From contig OY101124.1 in NCBI GenBank assembly GCA_956465555.1, positions 1,116,001 to 1,180,000 on the forward strand: a stretch of DNA of 64,000 nucleotides. Direction: 5' to 3'. The notes under the pieces were generated by a model, which saw only the letters and a list, made by a program, of their open reading frames with translations, was not told the origin of the DNA and ran no database searches. Position 1 is the stretch's first letter. Every line of letters begins with the position of its first letter. This stretch comes from Nitzschia sp. pyKryTriq1. Its lineage: Eukaryota; Bacillariophyta; Bacillariophyceae; Bacillariales; Bacillariaceae. Shown here piece after piece: positions 1 through 10,450 of the stretch. A program made the position numbers and the translations under genes.

Positions 1-230
1 TTACGAGCAGCGACCAGTTCAGCGATGTGCATCTCCAGCTGTTGACTCTTCTTCTCCGAAATTCGAAGCTTATCTTGTGCTTCCCACAACGTGCCGCGAG
101 TTTTGGTCAATTGCTCCGTGATACCTTCGATTTCGGCCAGAAGCTGTTCATGAAGCTGATCATGTTTAGTGGTGGCGGCGCATACAGATGAGGCCACCGC
201 CTTGGAGGACGAGACACTGTGTGCTACCAT
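1..230 (-). CDS. Coiled-coil protein, N-terminal fragment at window edge
   Basis: The frame opens with ATG at 230-228 and stays open to the left edge, giving 76 codons of a protein that continues outside the window. After about 20 Ser/Ala-rich residues it becomes a Glu/Lys/Gln-rich heptad-like helix (for example HDQLHEQLLAEIEGITEQL), as expected of a coiled coil. Just upstream of the start is a short TCAA repeat (about 237-256). No domain can be named from so short a piece. The start is supported by the open frame and the abrupt change to low-complexity DNA upstream. The function is unknown. Confidence 0.55.
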   Translation of the reverse strand, partial: MVAHSVSSSKAVASSVCAATTKHDQLHEQLLAEIEGITEQLTKTRGTLWEAQDKLRISEKKSQQLEMHIAELVAAR

Positions 231-1530
231 GGCCAATCAATCAATCAATCAATCAATAGGATTGTTTTTCTGGGGATGAAGCGCTGCTTCAAAGAATCGT
301 TGTGCTTTCGCAACAAAACAACAGAACTCTGCTTGTAGTAGTGGCGTGGCGAAGGACGTTCGTAGGTTTTGGGATTATGATGATGATGATTCAACGGATA
401 CAGAACGTACACCAAGCGCATAGTAACCCTGCGATTTGGAGATTGGAACTGACGCGCTACCGTTGAATTATTGTACGATGCGCCATGGTAACAATTATTT
501 TGACCATCTGTTGGAGAGATACCAAGTCTAAATCTGGCGAAATCGCTCTCCTTTGTGATTTTTTGTTAGAGCCAAGCATCCGTTGGAGCAGCGATTCACA
601 TGCTTCCAGTACGTAGGCAGCATATAATGTAAATACGACGAGTAGAGTGCAATCAGTTTCTCTTGCTACCAGTCCTACTTTTCACCTCCCAATTAGAGCG
701 AAAGTAAAGTCCTACTTCTGCGTACCGGTAATGCTATCTGAAAGGCTCAGACCACAGACGAGACGAAATTAGGCGTCATCGTCAATAAAACGACCAGACT
801 TCGTAGTAAGACGCACCGCTCGCTAACAAAGATCGACTTGTTACTCTACTTGTGCGCTTGGTACCAGGTACCAGTACCTGGTACAGTACGGAGACCGGTA
901 CCGTCTGCAGCAGGACCTACGTACCTGGTACCGTACACGTACGGTACCCTGTACTTCTACTTTGTGGAGTTTCCGACTCCTTCGAGCCAGTTGAATCTTG
1001 GTGAATTTGGTTCGTGTGAGTATCACGGCGGCACAGTATAAATAATTTTATTCAGTTATGAATACTTTATACAACCTGGGAAAGTTCAAATTCCCTGTAC
1101 AATCACGTAGCTTCCCTACTGGGGTTGACATACTCGCAGTACACACAACCAGAACGCCGACCCACCAATTCTGTGAGAAAAGATGGATACGACGGCTAAA
1201 ATTGGTGGGATAACCACGCCGCCCTCCGCGGCCATGGCGTTGCCGCCGTTTCCGCCTTGATAAGCATCGCAAGCGGTCAATGGTGGTAGCATTGCTTGGA
1301 GAGAGTACTGTAGTGCTGTTGTTGCTTCCTCTTTCGCATCTTGAAGAGAAGTATCCTCAGCGGATCACCAGTACTTGAAGCTGCATTGTGGGCTTGCTTG
1401 TCTCCTCTCCTCTCCTCTCCTCTCCAGTACCGGTACTGTCATAGTGCGTGGATCTCCGCTGCTCCGACCGAGCATTCGTTTGTCGTGTTAACTCCCGCGG
1501 TATACTGCCCCCATATACTTGCATTCAATA
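231..1530. other. Intergenic region with GTACC-type palindromes
   Basis: No convincing gene is present; the short frames here are composed of repeat-like sequence. The stretch holds a TCAA microsatellite next to the left-hand gene, a GAT run near 378-391, one TACCGGTA at 723-730, a dense cluster of GGTACC/GTACCTGGTAC-like palindromes at about 858-955, a CTCCT pentanucleotide repeat near 1401-1425 and a second TACCGGTA at 1428-1435. The last two lie about 100 bases upstream of the NB-ARC gene and fall in its presumed promoter or 5' leader. Confidence 0.6.
858..955. repeat. Cluster of GTACC/GGTACC palindromes
   Basis: Within about 100 bases there are three TACC(A/T)GGTA nonamers (862-870, 875-883, 922-930), two GGTACC hexamers, an ACCGGTACC and several GTAC tetramers. 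They form overlapping inverted repeats that could fold into small cruciforms. The cluster belongs to the same family of short palindromes (TACC-GGTA with zero or one spacer base) that is scattered through the non-coding DNA of this window. Its function is unknown. Confidence 0.7.
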
Positions 1531-4500
1531 ATGACGTCTTCCGAATCCAAGCAGCCGAAACGGAGTCTCCGTAAGCGCCTAGTCAATTCGCTCAAGAGCA
1601 GCAGCAAAAAAGAGGAGAAGCATGATTTGTCTCAAGAAGCAGAGCAGCCAGCACCACCACCAGCAGCGTCAGCACCAGCAAACTCCATGACGAATAGTAG
1701 CATGAGCAGCAGAAGTGGAAACCACGATCTTCATGGCAGCGCCGTAGCCGCCAATGGTGGCGAGCATGCCGACAGGCACAACCGAGATGCTTCTGCTGCT
1801 GCTGCAGTTTCCACTAGCCACATCAGTAGCAGTGAAGATGACGGAGACAACAGTGACTCGGCTAGTAATAGTTCGAAAAAGGGCAAACGCCGAGGGGAAG
1901 GCTTTGTGCGTCGGATGCGATCTCTGTCACGGAGTCGGTCGCGATCGAAGAGCGACGCGGAAGGCGAGCGGCCCAAGACGATTGTCACTGTCACTAGTTG
2001 TCGATCCGATGGTTATTACAATCAAAAGGCGCCCGGCTCGACGTCCAAGCTACCGCGAAAGGCGCCGACGAACTTGAAGTTGTTTCATGAACTTGCTGTA
2101 GGGGTCAAGGATGCCTACGCGGCGGTGGGCCAGACGCCTGTCAAGCCCGTGATGGATACCAATGAAGAAACGGGTCATCCCAACATGGGCGAAAAGGAGT
2201 TTCAAGCAAGAAACGTTCTGTGGGAGTTCATCGGTAACATTGACTTTGTACGTACAACATGTGATGCTGACAGTATACGATGGGATGGACTGGACAGGAC
2301 CGACTACTGTCGGTAGGCTTTTGTCTCGATAGGTACCTGTGTGGATTGCGTCCTCATCTATTCTTGTTTCTTTTGTCTTGTGTGCGTGCGTGTTTGGGTT
2401 GGCGTTGCTTCAGTTGCTGGCGCTGGTGGACGAAGTGGCCGTGGATACCGCGACTAGAGGAGCTCTCAAAGACGACACAACCTTCAAGGGACTTCGGGAT
2501 GTCATCAAAAAGTGTAATAAAGTGTTGGAAGACATGCTAGTTCGACGAGAACGCCGCTACACACTGTTCTTTCGACTGGTCATGCCAGAAGACTCAAAGG
2601 ATATTGAACGGATTCGAGCATGGAATGATCGAGTAGAAAAGGCTGTGGGGGCTGTCACAGATGGTCAAGCTGACGCGGAGGGTGCTACCGAGGGAACCGA
2701 TTCCGAAAGCGACGCTTCCAGTATTACCAGCGGGTCGACTGCCGCGAGCAAGGGAGGCGTGTTTTCGCGTGGTCGACAGTTGCTACCAGTGGCCGGCCGG
2801 GTTCGTGCTCGTCGGGCGACTCCGACGCCTACCTTGAGAAGTCGGGCAGCCCAAGGCATTGACAACAAGGAGAATGATAAAGATTCCAATGCTGCAGACG
2901 ACGGGTTCGCGGCATCGACACCAGTCACCTCGGGGAATTTGGCGGCGCTGCAGCACTCGTTCGAGAAAAACGCACACCAAGGGCCGATTCCGCAAGGCTT
3001 GTCTGTCAGTGGTGCTAGCAGCACATCGAGTAGACAACAGCTCATTGCTCAGCAACAAGTAGCACCAAAGGACGAGTTGGTCGACGTCATCCGTGGTCTG
3101 AGGATGGAAAAGATGAAGAACCGAGAGGGAGCTCGAGAAAGTGATCTGCAGGCACTCAAACCCGACTGGAGACCAAAAGCAGATATCCCATCCTCTGTTC
3201 CCAAGTTGCCGACAGAGTATATTCATCGTCATCGTCTCATGAAGCAAGTTGTCAGTTGTATGTTGGATCAGTCTGCGCCAGCAGGGCCTCGCGACACCGA
3301 CGAAGAAGAATCTGACATCACGTCAATCATCACATCGATTACATCGCGTCACGGAGACAAGGCTGGAAACGGCAAAACGATTTTGGCTGTCGCTGCCATT
3401 CAAACCGTTGAAGTGAGAGAGCGTTTTTCAGACGGCATTGCCTGGCTTCAGCTTGGCAGAGGACCGCTAGCAGAAAAAGACATTCGCCGACTCTACGAAG
3501 AATTGTATCGCCAACTTTTTGTGAAGGATGCTGATTTCGATGTTGGGGACGATGATTATGTTAAGCCCGAGGAGATTCCGTCTCGAGGCTCCAGTTTTGA
3601 GGGAAACGATGGCGGAAACAGCAGTTTGGAACGGAAAAAGGAAGGCAAAGAGGAAAGCAATAGGCAGCGCCTTGTCACGGCCGCCATCAGCCGCCGCCGA
3701 TTTCAGAGTGGAGAGTTGGAAGGCGTCAAGGAAGAAATCGCACGTATGTTGGCCAAGAAGAGGATCTTGATATGTTTGGACGACGTTTGGAGAGTCGAAG
3801 ACGCCAAATGGTTCATTTTCGACAACCATATGTTGAATGGCGCGAAGACAAAGGGCAAGAAGAGGAGAGAAAACGCAGCTGAGGAATTCCCAAGTCGAAT
3901 CTTGATGACAACACGAACGCCGACGTTGATGGGTACCAGTGGCTTGGTACAAGAAGTGTTTGTACGGATTTTGTCAGAGCACGAGGCTGTCAAACTCCTG
4001 TTGAGCACTGCGGGTCGTCGCCCGTACGGTGGAAAGAATTCGGCCGTGTTCAATCAAGCGAAATTGATCGTGAAGGGATGTGGCAACTCTCCCTTGGCAG
4101 TACGGCTGGCAGGCAGCATGCTTCGTCAAAGCAGCCGTAGCTGGAATATCAATTCTCCTGCATGGTCCTCCCTGATCCATCAAGCTCGACTCAATCTGGA
4201 AGAAGCATCGCAGTTGAGGAGTTTTGTGAATGCGGTCAATCGAGTCGTTGACCTCAGCTTCTTTACCGTATCGGACGTACGAACTCGGATTGTACTGCGA
4301 CGATGCTTTGTCGCCTACGCTATGGCATTTCGGGAAAACGATTGGATGTTGTCGGGTCGAGGGATTCCCCAATCGGTGGTCCTGCGGGTCTTCCAAACCA
4401 TCATTGCTGCGGACGATGGCAACAAGTATATATCTGCGAATTCTATCTTGGAAATGCTAGAAAAGCTGAATTTGTTGGAGCGTGCTAGGCATGGTTGGCA

Positions 4501-6540
4501 CACTCGAGGGACAATCAATCCGATTCGGGAAGCACTCATCAAGAAGCAATCACAGCGCCAAGCATCGGGTGATTTCGAGACAGACTCGGATTGGGACGAC
4601 GAAGACGAGGCCAAGGTGTATCGCGTTCAACAACTCTTTGTGATGCATGACTCGGTACGTGGCAGATACATTGGGATGAATTTTTGCCAAGTACCCGAAA
4701 TTGTACCTCTTCCTTACCGCTTTCTCTCATGTCTCATCTACAATGCAGCTCAAGGCTGTTGCAGAAGAAATGGCGAAACGAAAGACACCTTCTCTTTCTC
4801 CCGACGCAGACGACTTTGCTTCGTATCTCAGCAAAATCGAAGAAGAGAAGAAAGTGTCACGAGAATCAAATTCGTTGTGGACCGCACCGCTACGCTTCTT
4901 GGCCCAGCAACTCAACCAAGGTACTAGTCCTGAGGGGGGTTTCCAGGATCGCGAAGCCCACAAGCTCGTTGTTACATCTCTATTGGACATTGGAGAGGGG
5001 CTTGGCCGATCTGGATCAGTCAGCGAGGCTCTCACGGCTGGTCAAATCGACATGGCTGTAATTGCTGGTGGCGAGAAGATGGAAGAATACATGTCTGCCT
5101 TCTTGCCTTGGCATTTGATGAAATGCGAAGCCTTTACGAGTGCAGCGGAAGTTTTGTCCGATTCTCACTTTATCGGAAGACGTGTGCAAGCGCTGGGTAT
5201 CATCGAGGCTACCAGTCGCCAAGTCGCCGATTTACAGGAACTGCGTCGTGTAGCAGGGAATGCGATATTCATCATTCCAGGACGCCAATCGAGTGACGGT
5301 TTCGCTGACGGCGGAAATTCAAAATACGATGTCAATGCGGTGGTTCGTGATGGATCACGGATCGCGGTTGACGAAGTCTTTCGCGCTGCGAACAAACAGG
5401 ATGGGCCGCCGGACTCTCTAGGGATGGCCATGTGCCTGGCTGCAATCGGCGAGGGTCTGCTGAAGTCACGTCAACCGCGTGATGCTATGCTTCGCTTGGA
5501 AGAGTCTGTTGGTATTTATCGTGGCCTCCTAGGAGCATTTCACCCCTACGTAAGTCGCGAAAGCACTGTTTTCATCGTTTGGTATTTGCGAATGACGTCT
5601 CTCACTATGTTTGTCTCTCACTTTGATTGAACAGGTGGCTGATGCTCTACATACGGCTGCCAAGGCGTTGGTGAAGGTTGGCGAGACACGCGGAGCTCTA
5701 CTCAAGTTTGCCGAGGCTGCCCGAATTTACGAAGCTTGCAACGCCACTCTGCACTACAATTCCATTGCCAATGCACAGAGTTTGGCATCGCTATTGGTCG
5801 ACCTGGGAGACATTGACAAGGCACAATCCATGTTTGAAGAGGTGATCGCCATGCGAAAATCGGTCTACGGCGTGTACTGTGTCCAAGTGGCGAAAACGAT
5901 CAACGCATACGCCATTTTGCTAGCCAAACATGGTCGCATGAACAACGCTTTGCAAAACTATGAAGCCGCGAAGCAAACATATGATATGGTTCCTCCACAG
6001 CTAGTTCGCGATCCTGAGTTCGATGTGAAGTGCAAGTACGACATTACGTTGATCAATTTGAATATCGCGTCGATTCGGTCAAAGAAAGGTGACTTGCAAG
6101 CGGCGATTACCTGTTACGAGGATGGAGTGCAAGGACTGAGGGAATACGAAGTAGCCCTGACGGATTTACAGAAAGACCCATACAGGTCGCCAGACGCTGG
6201 AAAGAACACAGCCCACAAACATTTAATTGCTGCGCTTGGAAGAATCGGTTCACTGAAGCTGAAGATTGGGGACAATGCCGGGGCCTTGAAAGCGTACATG
6301 ACTCTTCTCGAAGAGGTCAAGGATGACAGTCCCTCTGCGTCACAAACGGAAAAGGCCAAGGCCCACATCAAATGTGCCACTATTTACCGGCAGCAGGACA
6401 GTCCGCACTCTCACGCCCAATCGATTGCACATCTTCGCGAGGCGCTCGACATGTACACAACCATATTTGGTCCTGACCACAAGGACACAACAGCCATTGC
6501 CTCCTCCCTGCGGCAGTGGCTGGCGGAGGATCAGCAATAG
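1531..6540 (+). CDS. NB-ARC/TPR (STAND, NLR-like) protein, four exons
   Basis: The gene is joined from exons 1531-2247, 2414-4654, 4749-5549 and 5635-6540. All junctions are GT-AG in phase 0 (donors GTACGT, GTACGT, GTAAGT), giving about 1554 residues. The N-terminus is Ser/Ala-rich with an Arg-Ser stretch (around residues 125-150). The NB-ARC ATPase spans roughly residues 520-900: a Walker A-like GDKAGNGKT near 555, Walker B with LICLDDVW near 692, SRILMTTRTPT (RNBS-B/sensor 1) and GNSPLAVRLAG (GLPL motif) near 796. From about residue 1210 to the end there are tetratricopeptide repeats of the 42-residue kinesin-light-chain kind. In this family the NB-ARC module is a nucleotide switch and the repeats are the sensor or scaffold; such proteins act in stress and immune signalling in plants and fungi. 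What this one senses is unknown. The Walker A has Asp where the first invariant Gly is expected. Confidence 0.85.
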
Positions 6541-6597
6541 CAATGATTGATTCTTCTATGCAATATAATTATTCATAATGAAAATTCGAATTCTAGT

Positions 6598-7251
6598 TTA
6601 CCAGAAGCAACTCATGCGTCTTGTTGACATTTTGGGATGCCGGCTTGGTCTTTTGCTCCGTATCATCGGCAAGGCGCCGGAAGACGCCATTGTTTGATAG
6701 AATATTTGCCCTTGGAGATTGATAACGACTAGACCATTCGATCTGTGTGTGTCATGAATCACTTTGTTGGGATCAGTATTTTCTATCGAGTAATCATCAA
6801 CACCATCATCATCATCATCGACAACACTCCAACTCTCCTCGTCGTTCTGTTTCCCCCGAGTCGTCGTCGTTATCGTTGTTTCTCCCAGTGGTCTGTCGTG
6901 GCATCTAGCCGGCAGTATTGGCCCCATGTCAACGTTTTTCGGCGTAGGATCAGTCCATCTTCGTGAGAGATGGAAATCCATAATGTTTTCACTACTTTCT
7001 CCTCTCTGTCTCACTCGGATTCTGTTGCTTGGCACTTGCCGCTCGTGGTTGCACCGACTAGCATTGAATCGTATTCTGGCATTATCGTGAACAAGCACAA
7101 CCGTCGTCGGCGTGACACATTCTCTCTCTCTCAACAACTCGGATAGGAAGGTATTCATCATGGTTTTGTACGAATTGTTTTGAACCTGTTCAGTGTTAAG
7201 ATGATTTTCTCGGAAGAGACAAGCTACGGCAGTCGTACAATACTCATTCAC
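6598..7251 (-). CDS. Hypothetical protein, doubtful
   Basis: An ATG-initiated frame of 217 codons lies convergent to the NB-ARC gene, starting 58 bases past its stop. The predicted product has an Asp-rich patch near residue 145 (VVDDDDDGVDDYS) and a basic C-terminus, with no signal peptide, membrane segment or domain that I recognise. Part of the acidic patch comes from a CATCAT repeat on the plus strand, so the open frame may be fortuitous. There is no splice or paralogue evidence. It is listed because it is the only sizeable frame in a 1.8-kb gap. Confidence 0.3.
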   Translation of the reverse strand: MNEYCTTAVACLFRENHLNTEQVQNNSYKTMMNTFLSELLRERECVTPTTVVLVHDNARIRFNASRCNHERQVPSNRIRVRQRGESSENIMDFHLSRRWTDPTPKNVDMGPILPARCHDRPLGETTITTTTRGKQNDEESWSVVDDDDDGVDDYSIENTDPNKVIHDTHRSNGLVVINLQGQIFYQTMASSGALPMIRSKRPSRHPKMSTRRMSCFW

Positions 7252-8359
7252 ACTCTATCTCCTTCCGCCAAATCTTGAAATTGTGAGCAAACGACGGAAT
7301 TATTGTTCTTCGGCCACTACGCAAGTCTCGAACTCCTTGGCACGACCGAACGAAAAGGTTCACCTTCTCGCGCGCCAAACCCGCATGCAACCATCATCAT
7401 GGACGCGTTTACTGTACCGGTAGTTTGCAACGACCAAATAAATAGCGAGAGGCCCCCTATCTCTCTAGCACCGCGGTACCGCGGTACGTACGTACTGTAC
7501 TGTACATGCACTACACGCTGTGTCTCACGTCGACACGTGGGTACCGGAACCTGGTACCAGTAGGGGGGTGGGCAAGTCCTGCGGGTCATCTGTCTGTACG
7601 CCATCAGTTATCTAAACCACTCCTCGGTACTAATTTAGCCCAAAATCTGACGTCACATGAATAGTTGAAGAACCTACGAAATCTACTCGGTAGTAGACCG
7701 GTGCTAAACCTACAACAAGCAATAATTCATGGCAGATAGCTAGTCTACGGAGTATGTAGCAGTCCGTAAAATATGGCTATTTTAGCTGAAGCCATTCTGC
7801 GCTGCTTTTGCATTTTTACTACTAGTAGAAGTTCTTTGTTCTCTCTCTTGTTAGTACTAAGTAGAGAAGGATCTTTTGAATTGTCGCATTACTATATTCC
7901 CAAGAATACTCATCGATACACTATAGAGTACCAGTACTCGAGTACTGACGACGACTGGTTTTGCTTGCGTCCTTCAATAACAGGTTCCTCTGACAACAGC
8001 AAGATTCTGCAAACAAGGAAGCACCAGAGATCCCTCTCGAAAACAAAAGTAATGTACAAAGTAGAACGACGGGGGGGGGGGGGGGGGGTAGTACAGGTAA
8101 GTTACGAATAGTAGCTTGGCCTTGTACTACTAGGCTCACAAGAAACACCATGTTCTTGAAATCAAGTCTATTTTTGTGAATCCCACCTAGTACTGCTGTC
8201 TGTGCAATGATTGATGTCCGCCAACAACAGTGCGTGGTCCTGGCGGAAGGTTCCATTATTTGAGTGTGTACTTTGTCTATTTCTCTGCCAGCCAGCTAGT
8301 AGACTATTGCAGCATGTCGAGCACTGTGGAATACTCATACGGGTACGGTGCGTGTCTTC
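7252..8359. other. Intergenic, low complexity with a G18 tract
   Basis: No supportable gene. The region holds a TACCGGTA at 7415-7422, a GGTACC/GTAC-rich patch at 7475-7562, several TAGTA/CTAGT-rich stretches and an uninterrupted run of 18 guanines at 8071-8088. It forms the 3' flank of the plastid-targeted gene that ends at 8360. Confidence 0.6.
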
Positions 8360-9565
8360 TCACAGGAAGATAAAGGCAATCAGACATACAACGGCGATGG
8401 CTCCCTGAATTACAGCGGGCATGAGATGCGTAGCGTCGCCTGCAAGGTATGAGACTCCTTCCACGAAAGATCGCAACGAGAACAATAGTGTTCCTACTAA
8501 CGTTGCTTGTTTGACAATTCCACCACTTTTCAAACTCATGAGTTGATCATCAACGCCCCCCTCCATGTCAGCCTGGACCTTTTTTAGGTCTTCAATTGCC
8601 ATCTCGACATTCCTGGTTTCCTGGTTCACCTTTTCTAGCATTTTCTTCATATTCCTTTCCGCTGCCGCAAGTCGTTCTTGTTCACCGTCAAGACGGTCTT
8701 GCGACTGCTTCGCATTTCGGGTCGCGCTCTCCTTGGCCAACGCCATCTACAACAAAACAAGCAACGAAACAAGGAATAGTGTACGTTTACGGTAAGTCAA
8801 TGATCCAATATATTCAAGCACCCATTCAGTGGAATGTCCATGTACATATCGTACCTGTTCTACTCGCATCTCTTCAATTCCTTCAAGCAATTCGGCGCTG
8901 GCTCTATCGAATATCTTTTCAATTTCCTTCATGATTTCCTTATTGTCCAACAAAGACTCTTTGTTGATCTCTGTTTTCGCCTTCCTTTCTGCATCCGCCA
9001 GGGCCTGCTCCAAGGCTTCTTCCAGGAACTTTTCGGTATCTCTTGTGTTCGGATCAAATTTGGGCATGATAGTGGGCGTTCCACCTAAATCCCGCTTGAG
9101 GTCGTCAATCATATCCGTTTCGGTTTTGTCAGCGAGTTCCGAGGCCATGTCCTTGTACAGTTCCGCCTCTGATTCAATTGAAGCTTCAGGGAGGTCTGCA
9201 ATGTCTTTAAGATTTAATTCTTGCATAGCCCGTGCAAAGGCTTCATCTTGCTTCTTTTTACGTTCGGGCAACGGTGGAATGTCGCCATCAATATCCTTGA
9301 GTTCCTCTAATTGCCGAAAAGCTTCTTCCATGCCTCTGGACGGCGGCTCTTCATCTTTTTTCGCTGCCAAAAGATGTGTCCTCATAGTACTAGCGGAATT
9401 GACACGTGCCGAGGGTGATACGATTATCCGACGAGGATGATTCTTCGAATGCATGCTTATAATGCTCGGTTGTACGATTGCAAAGGCAGTGGCTACAGCA
9501 GGGACTGTCACAGCCAAAATGGCAGCGATTTTTCGGGATGACTTTGAATTATTGTTTCCTCTCAT
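8360..9565 (-). CDS. Plastid-targeted coiled-coil protein with C-terminal membrane anchor
   Basis: There are two exons on the minus strand, 9565-8855 and 8746-8360, joined by a 108-nt intron (donor GTACGA, acceptor TTGTAG, phase 0), giving 365 residues. The start MRGNNNSKSSRK is chosen over upstream codons because a basic and then hydrophobic signal peptide follows directly and ends in VATAFAIVQP, with Phe at +1 (residue 28). This is the diatom ASAFAP-type motif for import into the plastid stroma. The mature part is highly charged and helical (around residues 75-320, many EELKD/ALADAERKAK heptads), and the last 20 residues (AVIQGAIAVVCLIAFIFL) form a membrane segment at the extreme C-terminus. 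The targeting and topology are inferred; no named family was recognised. A tail-anchored stromal or thylakoid structural protein is the simplest reading. Confidence 0.75.
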
Positions 9566-10450
9566 TGTGGTGGTGCTCTGTGAAAGATGAATTCGACAAT
9601 ATTCAAGAATACACCTATAAACCTTCGGATCTATCTGCGGGGTATGACACCTGTTGATGATTTGCAAAAAGAAATTGCTAGTAGTAGTGAAAGGGTGATG
9701 GCCAACAGAACAAGTGGTTGCCTTTGCCGCGGTCGCTGAATTTGAAGCGATGATTGAAAGGATGCGACACACGACGGCGGCATCTACCGGTATCAAGGCA
9801 AGCAAGTACGTGCGTCACATCCGTCTGGCCTTCACCGTCATTTGCAATATTTATACACCTCTTGTTTGCCTCTTCTTTCGGCATTGTCTCTGCATGATGC
9901 GCCGTCAATGATGGTACTTTCGCGGAAGCGATGGTGCGTTCATTGATAATGCTGGAGTGATCGGGTCAGTCAGGCAACTGGACATCCCTACCCCACGCGG
10001 TGAATGGATGCGAGACCGCAATGCTTTTGCCAAAAAGTCAAATCTACTTTTTGCAAAAGCAATTTGCACCTTGAAGTAGTGTCAAGGTATGGAACCTATG
10101 GCCATGGTCGGTGGATCGGAGGGAGTTTTCGTACGTAAAAAAGCTCTGTGCGCCCTTCTTTCTATTGATCGAATTTGCTGGCTGGCTGGCTCGAAATAAA
10201 TCTGGCGCGAAAAACGACTGCCCGCCGATGGATGGACGATCTGGAGGATCTCGGATCTCGTGGTGGCGGTCGGTCGGTGGATGCGTGTACTGGTACTTGT
10301 ACACTGGTACACGTACCGTATGATACCGGTAGAGAGGCAGCGCAGCAAGCAGCATCTACTGCTGTTGGAAGTACCACTAGCTGCTCCTACTACTGTAGTT
10401 CCTGCTATTGTTACAATCACGAAGTCTGTACTCGTAATAACTAACCAGCC
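9566..10450. other. Divergent promoter region between plastid protein and ARP4-like gene
   Basis: This 0.9-kb segment separates two divergently transcribed genes. It contains TACCGGTA at 9785-9792 and 10324-10331, with GTAC-rich DNA between 10278 and 10320. A short inverted pair near 10028-10062 (CTTTTGC / GCAAAAG) could form a hairpin. No coding region is supported. Confidence 0.55.
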
